Positions 15,462-23,860 of a stretch of DNA of 64,000 nucleotides are shown piece after piece. The notes below the pieces were generated by a model, which had not been told where the DNA came from, did not search any database, and saw nothing but the letters and a program-made list of their open reading frames with translations. Source of the stretch: Bryobacterales bacterium. Its GTDB lineage: Bacteria; Acidobacteriota; Terriglobia; Bryobacterales; Bryobacteraceae. Every line of letters begins with the position of its first letter. Position 1 is the stretch's first letter. Where the stretch lies: assembly GCA_025463005.1 (NCBI GenBank), contig JAOAPR010000206.1, forward strand, positions 1 through 64,000, given 5' to 3'. A program made the translations under genes and the position numbers.

Positions 15462-16076
15462 TTATACCTTATCTCTCCACATCATCTCCGCATCGGAACG
15501 GCGCACATAGTTCGCGTCGACCTCCGCGGGATCCTGGGCCAATCCTGCTTGGAACCGCGCAGAGGCGATCCGCGCGATCGCTCCGGCGAGCTGCTTCGGA
15601 ACGTGGGTGATCAGTTCCACATCGCCGGCAGGCAAGGTCCGCAACCAGTCATCGTACGTCATGACGACTTCCGGGGAGACCAGCCGCAGGTCCGCGTCGT
15701 AGACTGCACCGAATATATCCCCACGCCGCGCGTCGATCACAGGGGCCCGTAAAGGCTTCGTACCGAACCACGCCAACGCTTGCAAGTTGGAAACCGCGAC
15801 CACTTTGCGATGAGTCGCTTCCGCCAGACCCTTGACGGCCGTCAGGCCCACCCGAACTCCGGTAAAGGCTCCGGGTCCCGAGGCGGCGGCAAAACAGTCG
15901 ATATCCATGATTTTGATCTTATGTCGTGCCAGCAGGCGCTCGATTTCATCGAAAAGGACATGGGCGAAGCCATCGGGCGAGAGCAGCGCTACTTCTTCCA
16001 GGACGCGATCACCTTCCGCCAGCGCGAGGCTGCCGAATTCGCTGGTGGCGTCGAGGGAAAGCAATCGCCCGTTCAC
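15462..16076 (-). CDS. tsaB: tRNA threonylcarbamoyladenosine biosynthesis protein TsaB
   Basis: 204 residues. The N-terminal ASKHA fold has LLSLDATSEFGSLALAEGD and the family signature AAASGPGAFTGVRVGLTAVK. VIDARRGDIFGAVYD follows, then a shortened C-terminal lobe as usual for bacterial TsaB. It scaffolds TsaD and TsaE for the t6A37 modification of ANN-decoding tRNAs; tsaD and tsaE are not in this window. Its ATG overlaps the stop of the upstream DUF5060 gene by 4 nt (ATGA), and the FHA-DUF4123 gene follows after 3 nt, so the three are likely one operon. Confidence 0.94.
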   Translation of the reverse strand: MNGRLLSLDATSEFGSLALAEGDRVLEEVALLSPDGFAHVLFDEIERLLARHKIKIMDIDCFAAASGPGAFTGVRVGLTAVKGLAEATHRKVVAVSNLQALAWFGTKPLRAPVIDARRGDIFGAVYDADLRLVSPEVVMTYDDWLRTLPAGDVELITHVPKQLAGAIARIASARFQAGLAQDPAEVDANYVRRSDAEMMWRDKV

Positions 16077-17701
16077 GGGCCCAGCCGATACACTTTGTCA
16101 ATCACGTACGCTTTGCCGTTCGCGTTCAGAATCGACACGCGCACGCTCAACACCGCGGGCAATTTGTGAACGATCGAAGCCGGAATATGCAGGGTCCCTT
16201 CGCGGCCGGTTCCCGCCACGCGGTACCCTTCCCCATCCAGCACGACCTCGGCGGTCCATTCGGCCAGCAGCTCCCGGGTGGCGCGCGTCGCCCGCGCGAT
16301 CTTCAACTCATAGCGCGGCGGCACGGCTATCGAAATGTCTCCATCGGGCTGAGCGACCTCGAACGGCATGCTCTTCGGATTCGTTTCGATCTCCTGGATC
16401 GGCACTCGCCGCGATTCAAATTTCCACGACTTCAGCATCCCTTCCTTGTGCCCTTCGCGCGAAACCTGCAACACCCAATCGTGCGATTTGTCGGGAGGCT
16501 CGCCGGTGAAATGTTTGCCCTTGTAGCCCTTGGCCTTGATCCGTTCACCGGTGGCGGGATTGATCCAGAACACGTCATATCCGTGATCCTCTACGGTCAG
16601 CTCCACCGGCCCAGGCTTTTCGACGTAGACGATATATTCGACATCTTCCAGCGCCAGTGCCCGCCCGCCGTCCACGTCGAAATACGGTTCCAGCTCCCAG
16701 TAGCGGTTTCCCGACATGAATTCGAACCAGGCCGTCATATATTTGCCCGAGCCGGAGGCCGGATACTGCCCGTTCATGGTGGCGTTCCACAGATCGCGCT
16801 GCGACTGGATTCCAGTGTTCACCGCGGGCATGGCGAAAAACTGGTGCTCCACTCCGCCCACATTCGGATCGGACGTGCCATAGCTCAGGAAGCTCATCCA
16901 TTGATCGCCGAGCAGCGGAGAAGCTGTCGTCTCAGCCATGGATGTTCGCGGATGATTGTACGGATCGAGCTTCGCAAGCAGCGTGCCGGCGTCTTTCAGG
17001 ATCGCTTTCCCGCCTGGAATTCGCTCGAACGCCGGCGAGCCCATCCAGGTGATATTCAATGCGGAAAAGCGCGCGGCGATATCTGTTATGTACTGTTCCC
17101 GCTCCTGCCTATCGGGAGGAATGACCCCGATCACCACGTCGGCGACAATTCCCCGTGCATTGATCGCGCGAATTCGTTCAACCGCCTCACGCAGATCCGC
17201 ATTTGCCGGGATCGTCACACGCAGGTGCGTGAACTTCTCCGCGATCTTTTGCGTGACAGCGCTATCGAAATCCGCGCGCGGGATTGTGATAAAGTCGTCG
17301 AGCGCGGTCGACATCCACAGATGTTGTTTGTTCGTGCCTTCGTTGGCGAAGTGATGAACGTTGGCCACTTTGACAAAGCCGGGCGAGTCGGAGGGAGTGG
17401 CAGTGGCCTTGCCCAACTGGCCATCGAGGCGTTTTATGCTGCTGGTCAGGCGGTAGTCCCATTCGCCGGGCTCAGTAGGCGCGAACCGCAGGACGTATCG
17501 CCGGTCGCCGTCGCGGAACGCCCGAATCAGCAAGGTGCGCTTGGCGGACCGGAATTCGCCGTGCAATTGGACCCCGGCGGGATTTTCGCCGGCCTCGAGA
17601 TCGAACGCCAGGTCGCAAGCGCTCCAGGCCGGGACGGTGCACGTTGGCAACTGCGCCCAGATAGGGCACGCAATCAAGACCGCCAACCGCAACAGACCCA
17701 T
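16073..17701 (-). CDS. DUF5060-type secreted glycoside-hydrolase-like protein
   Basis: About 542 residues from ATG 17701 (a GTG at 17713 is also in frame). A signal peptide (GLLRLAVLIACPIWA) leads to an N-terminal beta-sandwich of the DUF5060 type (YVLRFAPTEPGEWDYRLTSS). A TIM-barrel-like region follows (THLRVTIPANADLREAVERI, ARGIVADVVIGVIPPDR, FFAMPAVNTGIQSQRDLW) and then two C-terminal beta domains. DUF5060/DUF4038 proteins are putative glycosidases acting on plant or microbial polysaccharides. An antisense frame of 604 codons covers it, but signal peptide and domain homology favour this strand. Coupled to tsaB by a 4-nt overlap. Confidence 0.85.
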   Translation of the reverse strand: MGLLRLAVLIACPIWAQLPTCTVPAWSACDLAFDLEAGENPAGVQLHGEFRSAKRTLLIRAFRDGDRRYVLRFAPTEPGEWDYRLTSSIKRLDGQLGKATATPSDSPGFVKVANVHHFANEGTNKQHLWMSTALDDFITIPRADFDSAVTQKIAEKFTHLRVTIPANADLREAVERIRAINARGIVADVVIGVIPPDRQEREQYITDIAARFSALNITWMGSPAFERIPGGKAILKDAGTLLAKLDPYNHPRTSMAETTASPLLGDQWMSFLSYGTSDPNVGGVEHQFFAMPAVNTGIQSQRDLWNATMNGQYPASGSGKYMTAWFEFMSGNRYWELEPYFDVDGGRALALEDVEYIVYVEKPGPVELTVEDHGYDVFWINPATGERIKAKGYKGKHFTGEPPDKSHDWVLQVSREGHKEGMLKSWKFESRRVPIQEIETNPKSMPFEVAQPDGDISIAVPPRYELKIARATRATRELLAEWTAEVVLDGEGYRVAGTGREGTLHIPASIVHKLPAVLSVRVSILNANGKAYVIDKVYRLGP

Positions 17702-17736
17702 TCTATTTCCCACTATATCGCGCTACAATTTGCTTC

Positions 17737-18819
17737 ATGAAAACTGCCACGTTTGCCCTGTTCTGCCTGCTGGCTGCTTCCGGTTTCGCGCAACAGGCCG
17801 TGCCCGAAATCTCCTTCGATTCGAATCCCGATTTTTTCAAGCTGCCTGATGATCTGCACTTCGGCGAAACCGCGGGCGTCGCGGTCAATTCCCAGGGCCA
17901 GATCTACGTCTTCTCTCGCGGCAACAGCACCGGCCCCGCCTATGGAGCCACCGCCTCGCAGGTGCTTCAATTCGACCGCAACGGAAAATACATGCGTGAA
18001 GTCGGCAAGAATCTGTATGCCTGGGCCTTCGCGCACACCGTGCGTGTCGATCGCCAGGACAATCTCTGGGCCGTCGACAAAGGCTCGGACATGATCGTGA
18101 AATTCAGTCCCCAGGGCCGCGCCATGATGGTGTTCGGCCGTAAGACCGAAGCATCCGACGAAAACGCGCATCCGTGGGAACATCCCAATCCGCCGCGCCC
18201 TGCACTGGACGGCCGATACCGCCAGCCCACCGACGTAACCTGGGACCCCGAAGGCAACATCTTCATCAGCGACGGGTACATTAACTCGCGGGTGGCCAAG
18301 CTCGATAAGAATGGCGACTGGGTGAAGACCTGGGGCGGCCCGGTTACGAATCGCGACAAGCCCGGCCCAGGCGAGTTCAATACTCCGCACAGCATCGCCG
18401 CCGACGCGCAAGGCAATATCTACGTGGCCGACCGCGGCAACCGCCGCATACAGGTATACGATCACGACGGCAATTTCAAGAAGATAATTACGATCGACGT
18501 GCCGGTCGCGCCCAATGCGAAATCGTGGTTCAGCAACGCCGGCACTCCGCAGGAAGTCGCGACCTCTGGGGCGCCATGGGCCATTTGCATCACGCCCGGT
18601 CCAGGAACGCAATACCTCTATAGCTCCGACGCCTACCCCGGCCGCGTATACAAGCTTTCGCTGGACGGAAAAGTGCTCGGATGGCTCGGCAGATCTGGCC
18701 GCCAGCCTAAGGAGTTCGGCTGGATCCACGAAATGGCGTGCCCCTCGGAAAACGAGCTGTATGTCGCCGAGATCCTGAACTGGCGCGTCCAGAAGCTCAC
18801 TCTGAAACCGGGTAAGTAG
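17737..18819 (+). CDS. NHL-repeat beta-propeller protein (peptidyl-amidating-lyase-like)
   Basis: 360 residues with a signal peptide (TFALFCLLAASGFAQQ). Repeated NHL blades are evident: GVAVNSQGQIYVFSRGN, DVTWDPEGNIFISDGY, SIAADAQGNIYVADRGNRRI and EMACPSENELYVAEILNWRV. The layout resembles the lyase half of peptidylglycine alpha-amidating monooxygenase, but function in bacteria is unproven. It is probably periplasmic. The ATG has no Shine-Dalgarno; TACAAT ends 7 nt before it, so it may be leaderless. It diverges from the DUF5060 gene with only 35 bp between starts. Confidence 0.88.
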   Translation: MKTATFALFCLLAASGFAQQAVPEISFDSNPDFFKLPDDLHFGETAGVAVNSQGQIYVFSRGNSTGPAYGATASQVLQFDRNGKYMREVGKNLYAWAFAHTVRVDRQDNLWAVDKGSDMIVKFSPQGRAMMVFGRKTEASDENAHPWEHPNPPRPALDGRYRQPTDVTWDPEGNIFISDGYINSRVAKLDKNGDWVKTWGGPVTNRDKPGPGEFNTPHSIAADAQGNIYVADRGNRRIQVYDHDGNFKKIITIDVPVAPNAKSWFSNAGTPQEVATSGAPWAICITPGPGTQYLYSSDAYPGRVYKLSLDGKVLGWLGRSGRQPKEFGWIHEMACPSENELYVAEILNWRVQKLTLKPGK

Positions 18820-18945
18820 CGCCTTTCATTCACACTTCCGACACTTGACCTGACGATAGCGCCGGTTCTTGCAACTCACATCCCGAAGCTGATGGGCAGC
18901 CGCCTAGGTTACGTGGCACTCGCTGAATCATTCCGAAACGATTGA

Positions 18946-19259
18946 TTCCCGCATGGAGTTGTTCCGTTGGCAATTGGACAGCAACGGCGGCAGGCTGGCC
19001 AAGTCGACGATCCCGCGGTGCCCGACGTTACCCGCTTCAAGGCGAGCATTATGTTCTGTTTCTCAAGCAAGATTCGCGTTTACAGTCCCTGGCCCTTGAC
19101 ATCCCAGCCTACTCCGTGACAGGTGCGTGGGCCGGCCTGTTCCAAGTCGTGAACAATGTGCTGCAGTTGAGCCAAGCGGCACACCCAAGTCTGCGTACAC
19201 GCTACGAAGGACGAATTCCGGACCTTCTCCTGACCGACTTGGGAAGTGTCCCGCACTGA
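18946..19259 (+). pseudogene. Frameshifted C-terminal gene remnant
   Basis: One frame from 18946 reads into AVPDVTRFK, and the continuation GEHYVLFLKQDSRL lies in the next frame. Adding one G in the run at 19040-19042 would join them as VTRFKGEHYVLFLK, a natural-looking beta-strand pair. Downstream the frame continues PAYSVTGAWAGLFQVVNN to a stop at 19259. The segment GE-YVLFL resembles a family of small secreted proteins common in acidobacteria. A TGA at 18943 blocks the upstream end and no start is visible. The remaining bases between 18820 and 18945 show no gene or signal. Confidence 0.45.
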
Positions 19260-19264
19260 GAGGC

Positions 19265-19293
19265 TTGACTGCCGAAACCCGCTTCGGTATAGT
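19265..19293 (+). promoter_or_regulatory. Sigma-70 promoter for the DUF6152 gene
   Basis: TTGACT (19265-19270), 17-nt spacer, TATAGT (19288-19293): both hexamers match 5 of 6 consensus bases. Predicted start near 19300, giving an 18-nt leader before ATG 19318. It begins just after the stop of the remnant gene. Confidence 0.65.
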
Positions 19294-19317
19294 GCCGAAC
19301 AGAGCGCAGAGACCACG

Positions 19318-19659
19318 ATGAGCACCAAAGTTACGCTGGTCACGGGGCTGGGTTTTTTGCTGGCCGTGACGCCGCTTCTGGCGCATCATCCCTTGGCGGC
19401 AACGTACGATACCCGCCAGACCATCGTGCTGAAGGGCACCGTTACCAAGATCTCTTGGGCCAATCCCCACGTCCGTTTGTATCTTCAAGCGCCGGATGCG
19501 CCGTGGGAATTCGAAATGGGCAGCCCGAACCTGCTGATTCAGAACGGATGGAAACTCAACTCGTTCCGGCGGGGCGATCACGTGGTGGTGACCGCGTACC
19601 CGGCCCGCGATGGCTCGAAGTTGGGGTACGCGAGCAAAGTCTCTCTAAGCTCCCACTAA
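19318..19659 (+). CDS. DUF6152 family small secreted protein
   Basis: 113 residues from ATG 19318. A signal peptide (GLGFLLAVTPLLAHH) is followed by the family motif HHPLAATYDTRQTIVLKGTV and ISWANPHVRLYL, then a beta-rich C-terminus (GDHVVVTAYPARDG). DUF6152 proteins are small OB-like periplasmic proteins of unknown role, abundant in acidobacteria and proteobacteria. The frame extends upstream to 19246, but a good promoter sits there and the signal peptide defines the start. The next gene begins 15 nt later. Confidence 0.85.
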   Translation: MSTKVTLVTGLGFLLAVTPLLAHHPLAATYDTRQTIVLKGTVTKISWANPHVRLYLQAPDAPWEFEMGSPNLLIQNGWKLNSFRRGDHVVVTAYPARDGSKLGYASKVSLSSH

Positions 19660-19674
19660 CGGTACACTAGGGAC

Positions 19675-20535
19675 GTGAAAATCAGGGTCCTGCTCGCGTC
19701 GTTACTCATTTGGTTGGCGGCCGCGACCGCAGTATCCGCGCAATCCAAACTGCACCTGCGGGTGTTTACTTCCGGCCCCACGGGATTCTCGGTCACTTCC
19801 ACGCTGATTTACGGCGACAAGGACGCGATCCTGGTCGACACGCAATTCGTGATGAGCGAAGCGTACCGCGTGGCGGCGATGGTCCTCGAAAGCAAGAAGA
19901 ATCTCACGACGGTTTACATTACGCACCCGCACCCCGATCACTATTTCGGCATCGCGGTCCTGAAACAGGCTTTCCCGAACGCGAAGTTTGTGGCGCTTCC
20001 CGCGACCATTACCGGCATCCGCAATGGCTGGGAAGGGCGGCTCAAGAACTGGACACCCGAATTCGGCGGCAATCTTCCTACAACCGGTCCGATCCTTCCG
20101 GATGAGCTGCAGGGCGACACGCTCAAACTCGAAGGTGAGACCCTGCAAGTCGTCGGGGGCGTCACTGGCGACGCTCCGAACAACTCGTACGTGTGGATTC
20201 CGTCATTGCGCGCCGTAATCGCCGGCGACATCGTGTTTAGCGGATCGCACTTCACTCCGCCCAAAATGCCCCAGGATTGGCTCAAGACGCTGGACCAGAT
20301 CGAGGCGCTGAAGCCGTTCACCGTGATTCCCGGCCACCAAATGGCCGGCGCGAAGAACGACGTTTCCACCATCGATTTCATGCGGAAGTATATCCATGAC
20401 TACAATGAGGCGCTCGAGTCTTCGAAGACCGCCGCGGAGTTCCGGTCTAAATTAACCGCGAAGTATCCGCACCTCGCGCTGGAGCGCCTGATCGTGTCGG
20501 CGGCGGACGCGGCGTTTCCGGCGAATAAACAGTAA
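19675..20535 (+). CDS. Secreted metallo-beta-lactamase-fold hydrolase
   Basis: 286 residues from GTG 19675 with a signal peptide (LLASLLIWLAAATAVSA). The metal motif is THPHPDHYFG (H-x-H-x-D-H) at about residues 82-91; later ligands are in AGDIVFSGSH and VIPGHQMAG. The overall pattern matches MBL-fold hydrolases of the quinoprotein-relay or SoxH-like kind rather than a clear beta-lactamase, so the substrate is unknown. TACACT lies 6 nt before the GTG, so the transcript may be almost leaderless; AGGGA is too close to act as a normal ribosome binding site. Confidence 0.88.
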   Translation: MKIRVLLASLLIWLAAATAVSAQSKLHLRVFTSGPTGFSVTSTLIYGDKDAILVDTQFVMSEAYRVAAMVLESKKNLTTVYITHPHPDHYFGIAVLKQAFPNAKFVALPATITGIRNGWEGRLKNWTPEFGGNLPTTGPILPDELQGDTLKLEGETLQVVGGVTGDAPNNSYVWIPSLRAVIAGDIVFSGSHFTPPKMPQDWLKTLDQIEALKPFTVIPGHQMAGAKNDVSTIDFMRKYIHDYNEALESSKTAAEFRSKLTAKYPHLALERLIVSAADAAFPANKQ

Positions 20536-20583
20536 ATTCAGGACTGTCGCGTCTCCCGGCAGGCGGGTGTATACTGTCGGGCG

Positions 20584-20600
20584 ATAAGAGGATCTCTTAT
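20584..20600 (+). promoter_or_regulatory. Perfect 7-bp hairpin covering ribosome binding site and start
   Basis: ATAAGAG (20584-20590), loop GAT, CTCTTAT (20594-20600) form a perfect inverted repeat that includes the AGAGGA Shine-Dalgarno sequence and the first two bases of ATG 20599. TATACT at 20570-20575 is a strong -10, putting the transcript start next to the hairpin. It could hide the ribosome binding site or be a protein-binding dyad. Confidence 0.45.
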
Positions 20601-22806
20601 GAAAACGCTGAAAGTTACGTTCTTGGGCACGGCCATTGCCGGCCTGGTGTTGGTTCTCTCGATGTTCCTGGCATCTTCACCGACTCAAGTCGCAGCCCAG
20701 CAGCCCAGCGGCGAGAACGTGCGCCCTGAAACCGTAAGAATAGATCCCAGCGACATCGGCGGCGTAGTAACCAGCTCCAAGGGTCCCGAAGCCGGAGTAT
20801 GGGTCATCGCCGAAACCACTGATTTGCCCACGCGCTTCAGCAGAACCGTGGTGACCGACGACCGCGGGCGCTATCTGATCCCCGATCTTCCCAAGGCCAA
20901 TTACACGGTCTGGACGCGCGGCTATGGGCTGGTAGATTCCGCCAAGACGAAGTCGGCTCCCGGCAAGACTGTGAACCTGACGGCGGTCATCGCGCCGAAT
21001 GCCGCGGCCGCTGCCGAATACTATCCGGCGAACTATTGGTATTCTCTGCTCCAGCTTCCGGCGAAGAGCGAATTCCCCGGCACCGGGCCAAGCGGCAACG
21101 GTATCAGCCCGAGTATGCAAAGCCAGGGTCAATGGGTCCGGCAAATCAAGACCGATAGTTGCGAATCCTGCCACCAGCTTGGTACCAAGGCGACCCGCAC
21201 GTTACCGACAAATATCGGCACGTTCGACTCTCCCGCGCAAGCGTGGGCCCGCCGCGTGCAATCCGGGCAAGCCGGCTCCATGATGAGCAACGGCCTGAAC
21301 ACCCTTGGCACACCCCGTGCCACCGCGATGTTCGGAGACTGGACCACTCGTATCGCGAAAGGCGAGCTGCCGAAGGAAGCTCCGCCGCGGCCGCAGGGCG
21401 TCGAGCGCAATGTCGTGATCACTCAATGGGACTGGGCTGATCCCAAGGCATATCTGCATGACGAGATCGCGACGGATAAGCGCAATCCTACTGTGAACGC
21501 CAACGGTCCTCTTTACGGCGCGCCGGAAGAAAGCCGCGATTATCTCCCCGTTCTGGATCCGGCGAACAACACCATCAGCCGCATTCAGGTGCCGTATCGC
21601 GATCCCAATACTCCGGGTCAGCCCAAGCCGCTGCAGCCATCGCCGTTCTGGGGCGATGAGGCGATCTGGGACAGCCACATCACGGTTCACAATCCGATGC
21701 TGGACGAAAAAGCCAGGCTGTGGTTCACCTCCCGCGTGGGCGTGAGCGATAATCCGGCATTCTGCAAGGAAGGATCCAGCCATCCATCGGCGAAGGTTTT
21801 CCCGCTGGCCAATTCCGGGCGGCACCTTGCTATGTACGATCCGAAGACCAAGCAGGTATCGCTCATCCGGACCTGTTTCAGCACGCACCATCTGCAATTC
21901 GCGGAAGATGCCAACAACACGCTTTGGACCAGCAGCGGAGGCGGTGGCGGCGCGGTCGGCTGGCTGAACACCAAGCTGTGGGATCAGACCCACGACGAAG
22001 AAAAATCGCAGGGCTGGGCGCCTTTCATCCTCGATACCAATGGCAACGGCAAGCGCGATGCGTACGTTGAGCCCGACCAGCCCGTCGATCCAACGAAGGA
22101 CAAGCGCCTTAATATCGGACTGTACGGAGTGACCGTCAGTCCCAAGGATGGGTCGATCTGGGGAACAGTTCTAGGTTTCCCCGGTGCTGTTGTTCGTGTG
22201 GTTCCAGGCGCGGACCCCACCCATACCGCTCTTTCCGAATACTACGAAGTTCCGTGGAACAATCCTAACGCCAAGGTGCAGGGATTCTCCCCGCGCGGGC
22301 TCGACATCGATCGTAACGGCGTAGTGTGGACCGTGCTCGCCAGTGGACATCTGGCCAGCTTCGATCGCAGCAAGTGCAAGGCTCCGCTGAACGGTCCGAA
22401 TGCTACGGGACAGCATTGCCTGGAAGGTTGGACGCTCTATCAATCTCCGGGTCCGAAATTCAAAGGCGGTGAAGAGTACGGCAGCGCCGACTCGCATTAT
22501 TACGACTGGGTCGATCAATTCGACACCTTCGGCCTGGGGAAGAACGTTCCCGTGGCCACCGGCAACGATTCCGATTCGCTGCTCGCGCTGGTGAACGGCA
22601 AGTGGGTGATCCTGCGGGTTCCCTACCCGATCGGCTTTTTCGCCAAAGGGCTCGATGGCCGCATCGATGATCCGAAGACCGGCTGGAAGGGCAAAGGACT
22701 GTGGTCCACCTGGTCCACGCGAGCGCCGTTTCACAGCGAAACCGGCAAAGGAACCACGAGCAAGGTCGTGAAGTTCCAGCTCCGTCCCGATCCGCTAGCT
22801 CGATAG
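20599..22806 (+). CDS. Carboxypeptidase-regulatory-like protein with single haem motif and beta-propeller-like body
   Basis: 735 residues with a signal/anchor segment (TAIAGLVLVLSMFLAS). Residues 50-130 form a carboxypeptidase-regulatory-like beta domain (DIGGVVTSSKGPEAGVWVIA, DDRGRYLIPDLPKANYTVW). Residues 188-192 are CESCH, one CxxCH haem c site. The rest has propeller-like repeats (HHLQFAEDANNTLWTSSGGG, VSPKDGSIWGTVLG, GLDIDRNGVVWTVLASGHLA), resembling virginiamycin B lyase-type propellers. It is probably a periplasmic or outer-surface electron-transfer or carbohydrate-related protein. The next gene starts 4 nt after its stop, so they form a pair. Confidence 0.85.
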   Translation: MKTLKVTFLGTAIAGLVLVLSMFLASSPTQVAAQQPSGENVRPETVRIDPSDIGGVVTSSKGPEAGVWVIAETTDLPTRFSRTVVTDDRGRYLIPDLPKANYTVWTRGYGLVDSAKTKSAPGKTVNLTAVIAPNAAAAAEYYPANYWYSLLQLPAKSEFPGTGPSGNGISPSMQSQGQWVRQIKTDSCESCHQLGTKATRTLPTNIGTFDSPAQAWARRVQSGQAGSMMSNGLNTLGTPRATAMFGDWTTRIAKGELPKEAPPRPQGVERNVVITQWDWADPKAYLHDEIATDKRNPTVNANGPLYGAPEESRDYLPVLDPANNTISRIQVPYRDPNTPGQPKPLQPSPFWGDEAIWDSHITVHNPMLDEKARLWFTSRVGVSDNPAFCKEGSSHPSAKVFPLANSGRHLAMYDPKTKQVSLIRTCFSTHHLQFAEDANNTLWTSSGGGGGAVGWLNTKLWDQTHDEEKSQGWAPFILDTNGNGKRDAYVEPDQPVDPTKDKRLNIGLYGVTVSPKDGSIWGTVLGFPGAVVRVVPGADPTHTALSEYYEVPWNNPNAKVQGFSPRGLDIDRNGVVWTVLASGHLASFDRSKCKAPLNGPNATGQHCLEGWTLYQSPGPKFKGGEEYGSADSHYYDWVDQFDTFGLGKNVPVATGNDSDSLLALVNGKWVILRVPYPIGFFAKGLDGRIDDPKTGWKGKGLWSTWSTRAPFHSETGKGTTSKVVKFQLRPDPLAR

Positions 22807-22810
22807 CAGC

Positions 22811-23860
22811 ATGCAGAGGAAACTGTTCGCTGCTGCCGCTCTTGTTCTATTTTCAGGAACCGCCAACGCAGCCAACCCTTCCTGCGATCGCGCGTGCCTG
22901 GAAGGATTCGTAAACCAGTACCTGGCGGCGCTGGTCGCCCGCGATCCTTCGAAGCTGCCTCTGGCCAAGAACGCCAAGTACACCGAAAATGGCGTGCCGC
23001 TCAAGTTGGGCGACGGCATGTGGGGACCCGTGGTGAAGATGACCGACTACAAGCTCTATTTCGCCGACCCGAAGGCCGGCCAGGTCGGATTCTACGGATC
23101 ACTCGAGGAACACGGCCATCCCGCCATTCTCGGGCTGCGCCTTAAAATCGAGGACCGCAAGATCAGCGAGATGGAAGCGATCGTCCTGCGCTCCACTGCG
23201 CGTGGAACATTTTCCGACGTGAAAGCGCTCAAGGTCGATCCCATCATGACCCAGCCGCTGGCGCCCTCTGAAAAGCGTTCGCGCGACGAGCTGATCACCG
23301 CAGCCGACGCCTATTTCGAAGGCATGGAGAAAGGCACCGACAAGGTGACTCCGTTCGATCCGGACTGCAAGCGCATTGAGAACGGCGTGGTGACCGCGAA
23401 CGATCCAGCCAATGCGAAGCAGATCAGCCGCATACCCTGCGGCGCACAGTTCGCCACCGGCTTCACCAAGGTCATTACCAAAGTGCAGGAGCGGCGTTAC
23501 CCGGTTGTCGATGAGGAGCGGGGCCTGGTGTGGTCGTTCATCCGCTTCGATCACGCTGGAAAAGACAAGACCATCACGTATAACGACGGCTCAGTACATC
23601 CGGTGAACACGCCCTTTGACGAACCGTTTTCCTTCCAGATCTGCGAGTTGTTCAAGGTCCGCAACGGCAAGCTGCTGCGGATCGAAGCACTCGTCGCGCC
23701 GGTTCCCTACGGCATGCCGACGGGGTGGGGGGCAAAGCAAGCCACAAGGAATAGAAATCCATCAACCTTACTGGTCCGGTTGACACCCTCGCGGTGCGGG
23801 TGTAGCATCCTGGCCAGGAGTATGGAAACATGCCTTGCGAACAATGGTCCAGATGCGTAG
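22811..23860 (+). CDS. Conserved secreted protein of unknown function, 3-prime end probably frameshifted
   Basis: 349 residues as read, signal peptide KLFAAAALVLFSGTANA. A cysteine pair (CDRACLEGFVNQYL) precedes an NTF2-like alpha/beta region; a second similar region begins near ELITAADAYFEGMEKGTDKV. Homology-like sequence appears to end at PYGMPTGWG. The following 36 codons are basic and low in structure, and they run over a strong promoter (23780) and the start of the next gene. In the G-run at 23727-23732 a one-base shift would give GGKASHKE and a stop at 23752-23754, the more natural end. Its start lies 4 nt after the propeller protein gene, so both are co-expressed. Confidence 0.8.
   Translation: MQRKLFAAAALVLFSGTANAANPSCDRACLEGFVNQYLAALVARDPSKLPLAKNAKYTENGVPLKLGDGMWGPVVKMTDYKLYFADPKAGQVGFYGSLEEHGHPAILGLRLKIEDRKISEMEAIVLRSTARGTFSDVKALKVDPIMTQPLAPSEKRSRDELITAADAYFEGMEKGTDKVTPFDPDCKRIENGVVTANDPANAKQISRIPCGAQFATGFTKVITKVQERRYPVVDEERGLVWSFIRFDHAGKDKTITYNDGSVHPVNTPFDEPFSFQICELFKVRNGKLLRIEALVAPVPYGMPTGWGAKQATRNRNPSTLLVRLTPSRCGCSILARSMETCLANNGPDA
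23780..23808 (+). promoter_or_regulatory. Sigma-70 promoter upstream of small-protein gene
   Basis: TTGACA (perfect -35, 23780-23785), 17-nt spacer, TAGCAT (-10, 23803-23808). Start expected near 23815, followed by CAGGAG and ATG 23830. It falls inside the apparent extension of the upstream reading frame, which supports that frame ending earlier. Confidence 0.6.

Noticed and set aside
15926-17740. A 604-codon open frame on the plus strand
   Set aside because: It is antisense to the DUF5060 gene, begins inside tsaB, and shows no domain or signal peptide; the sense protein has clear homology and coupling.
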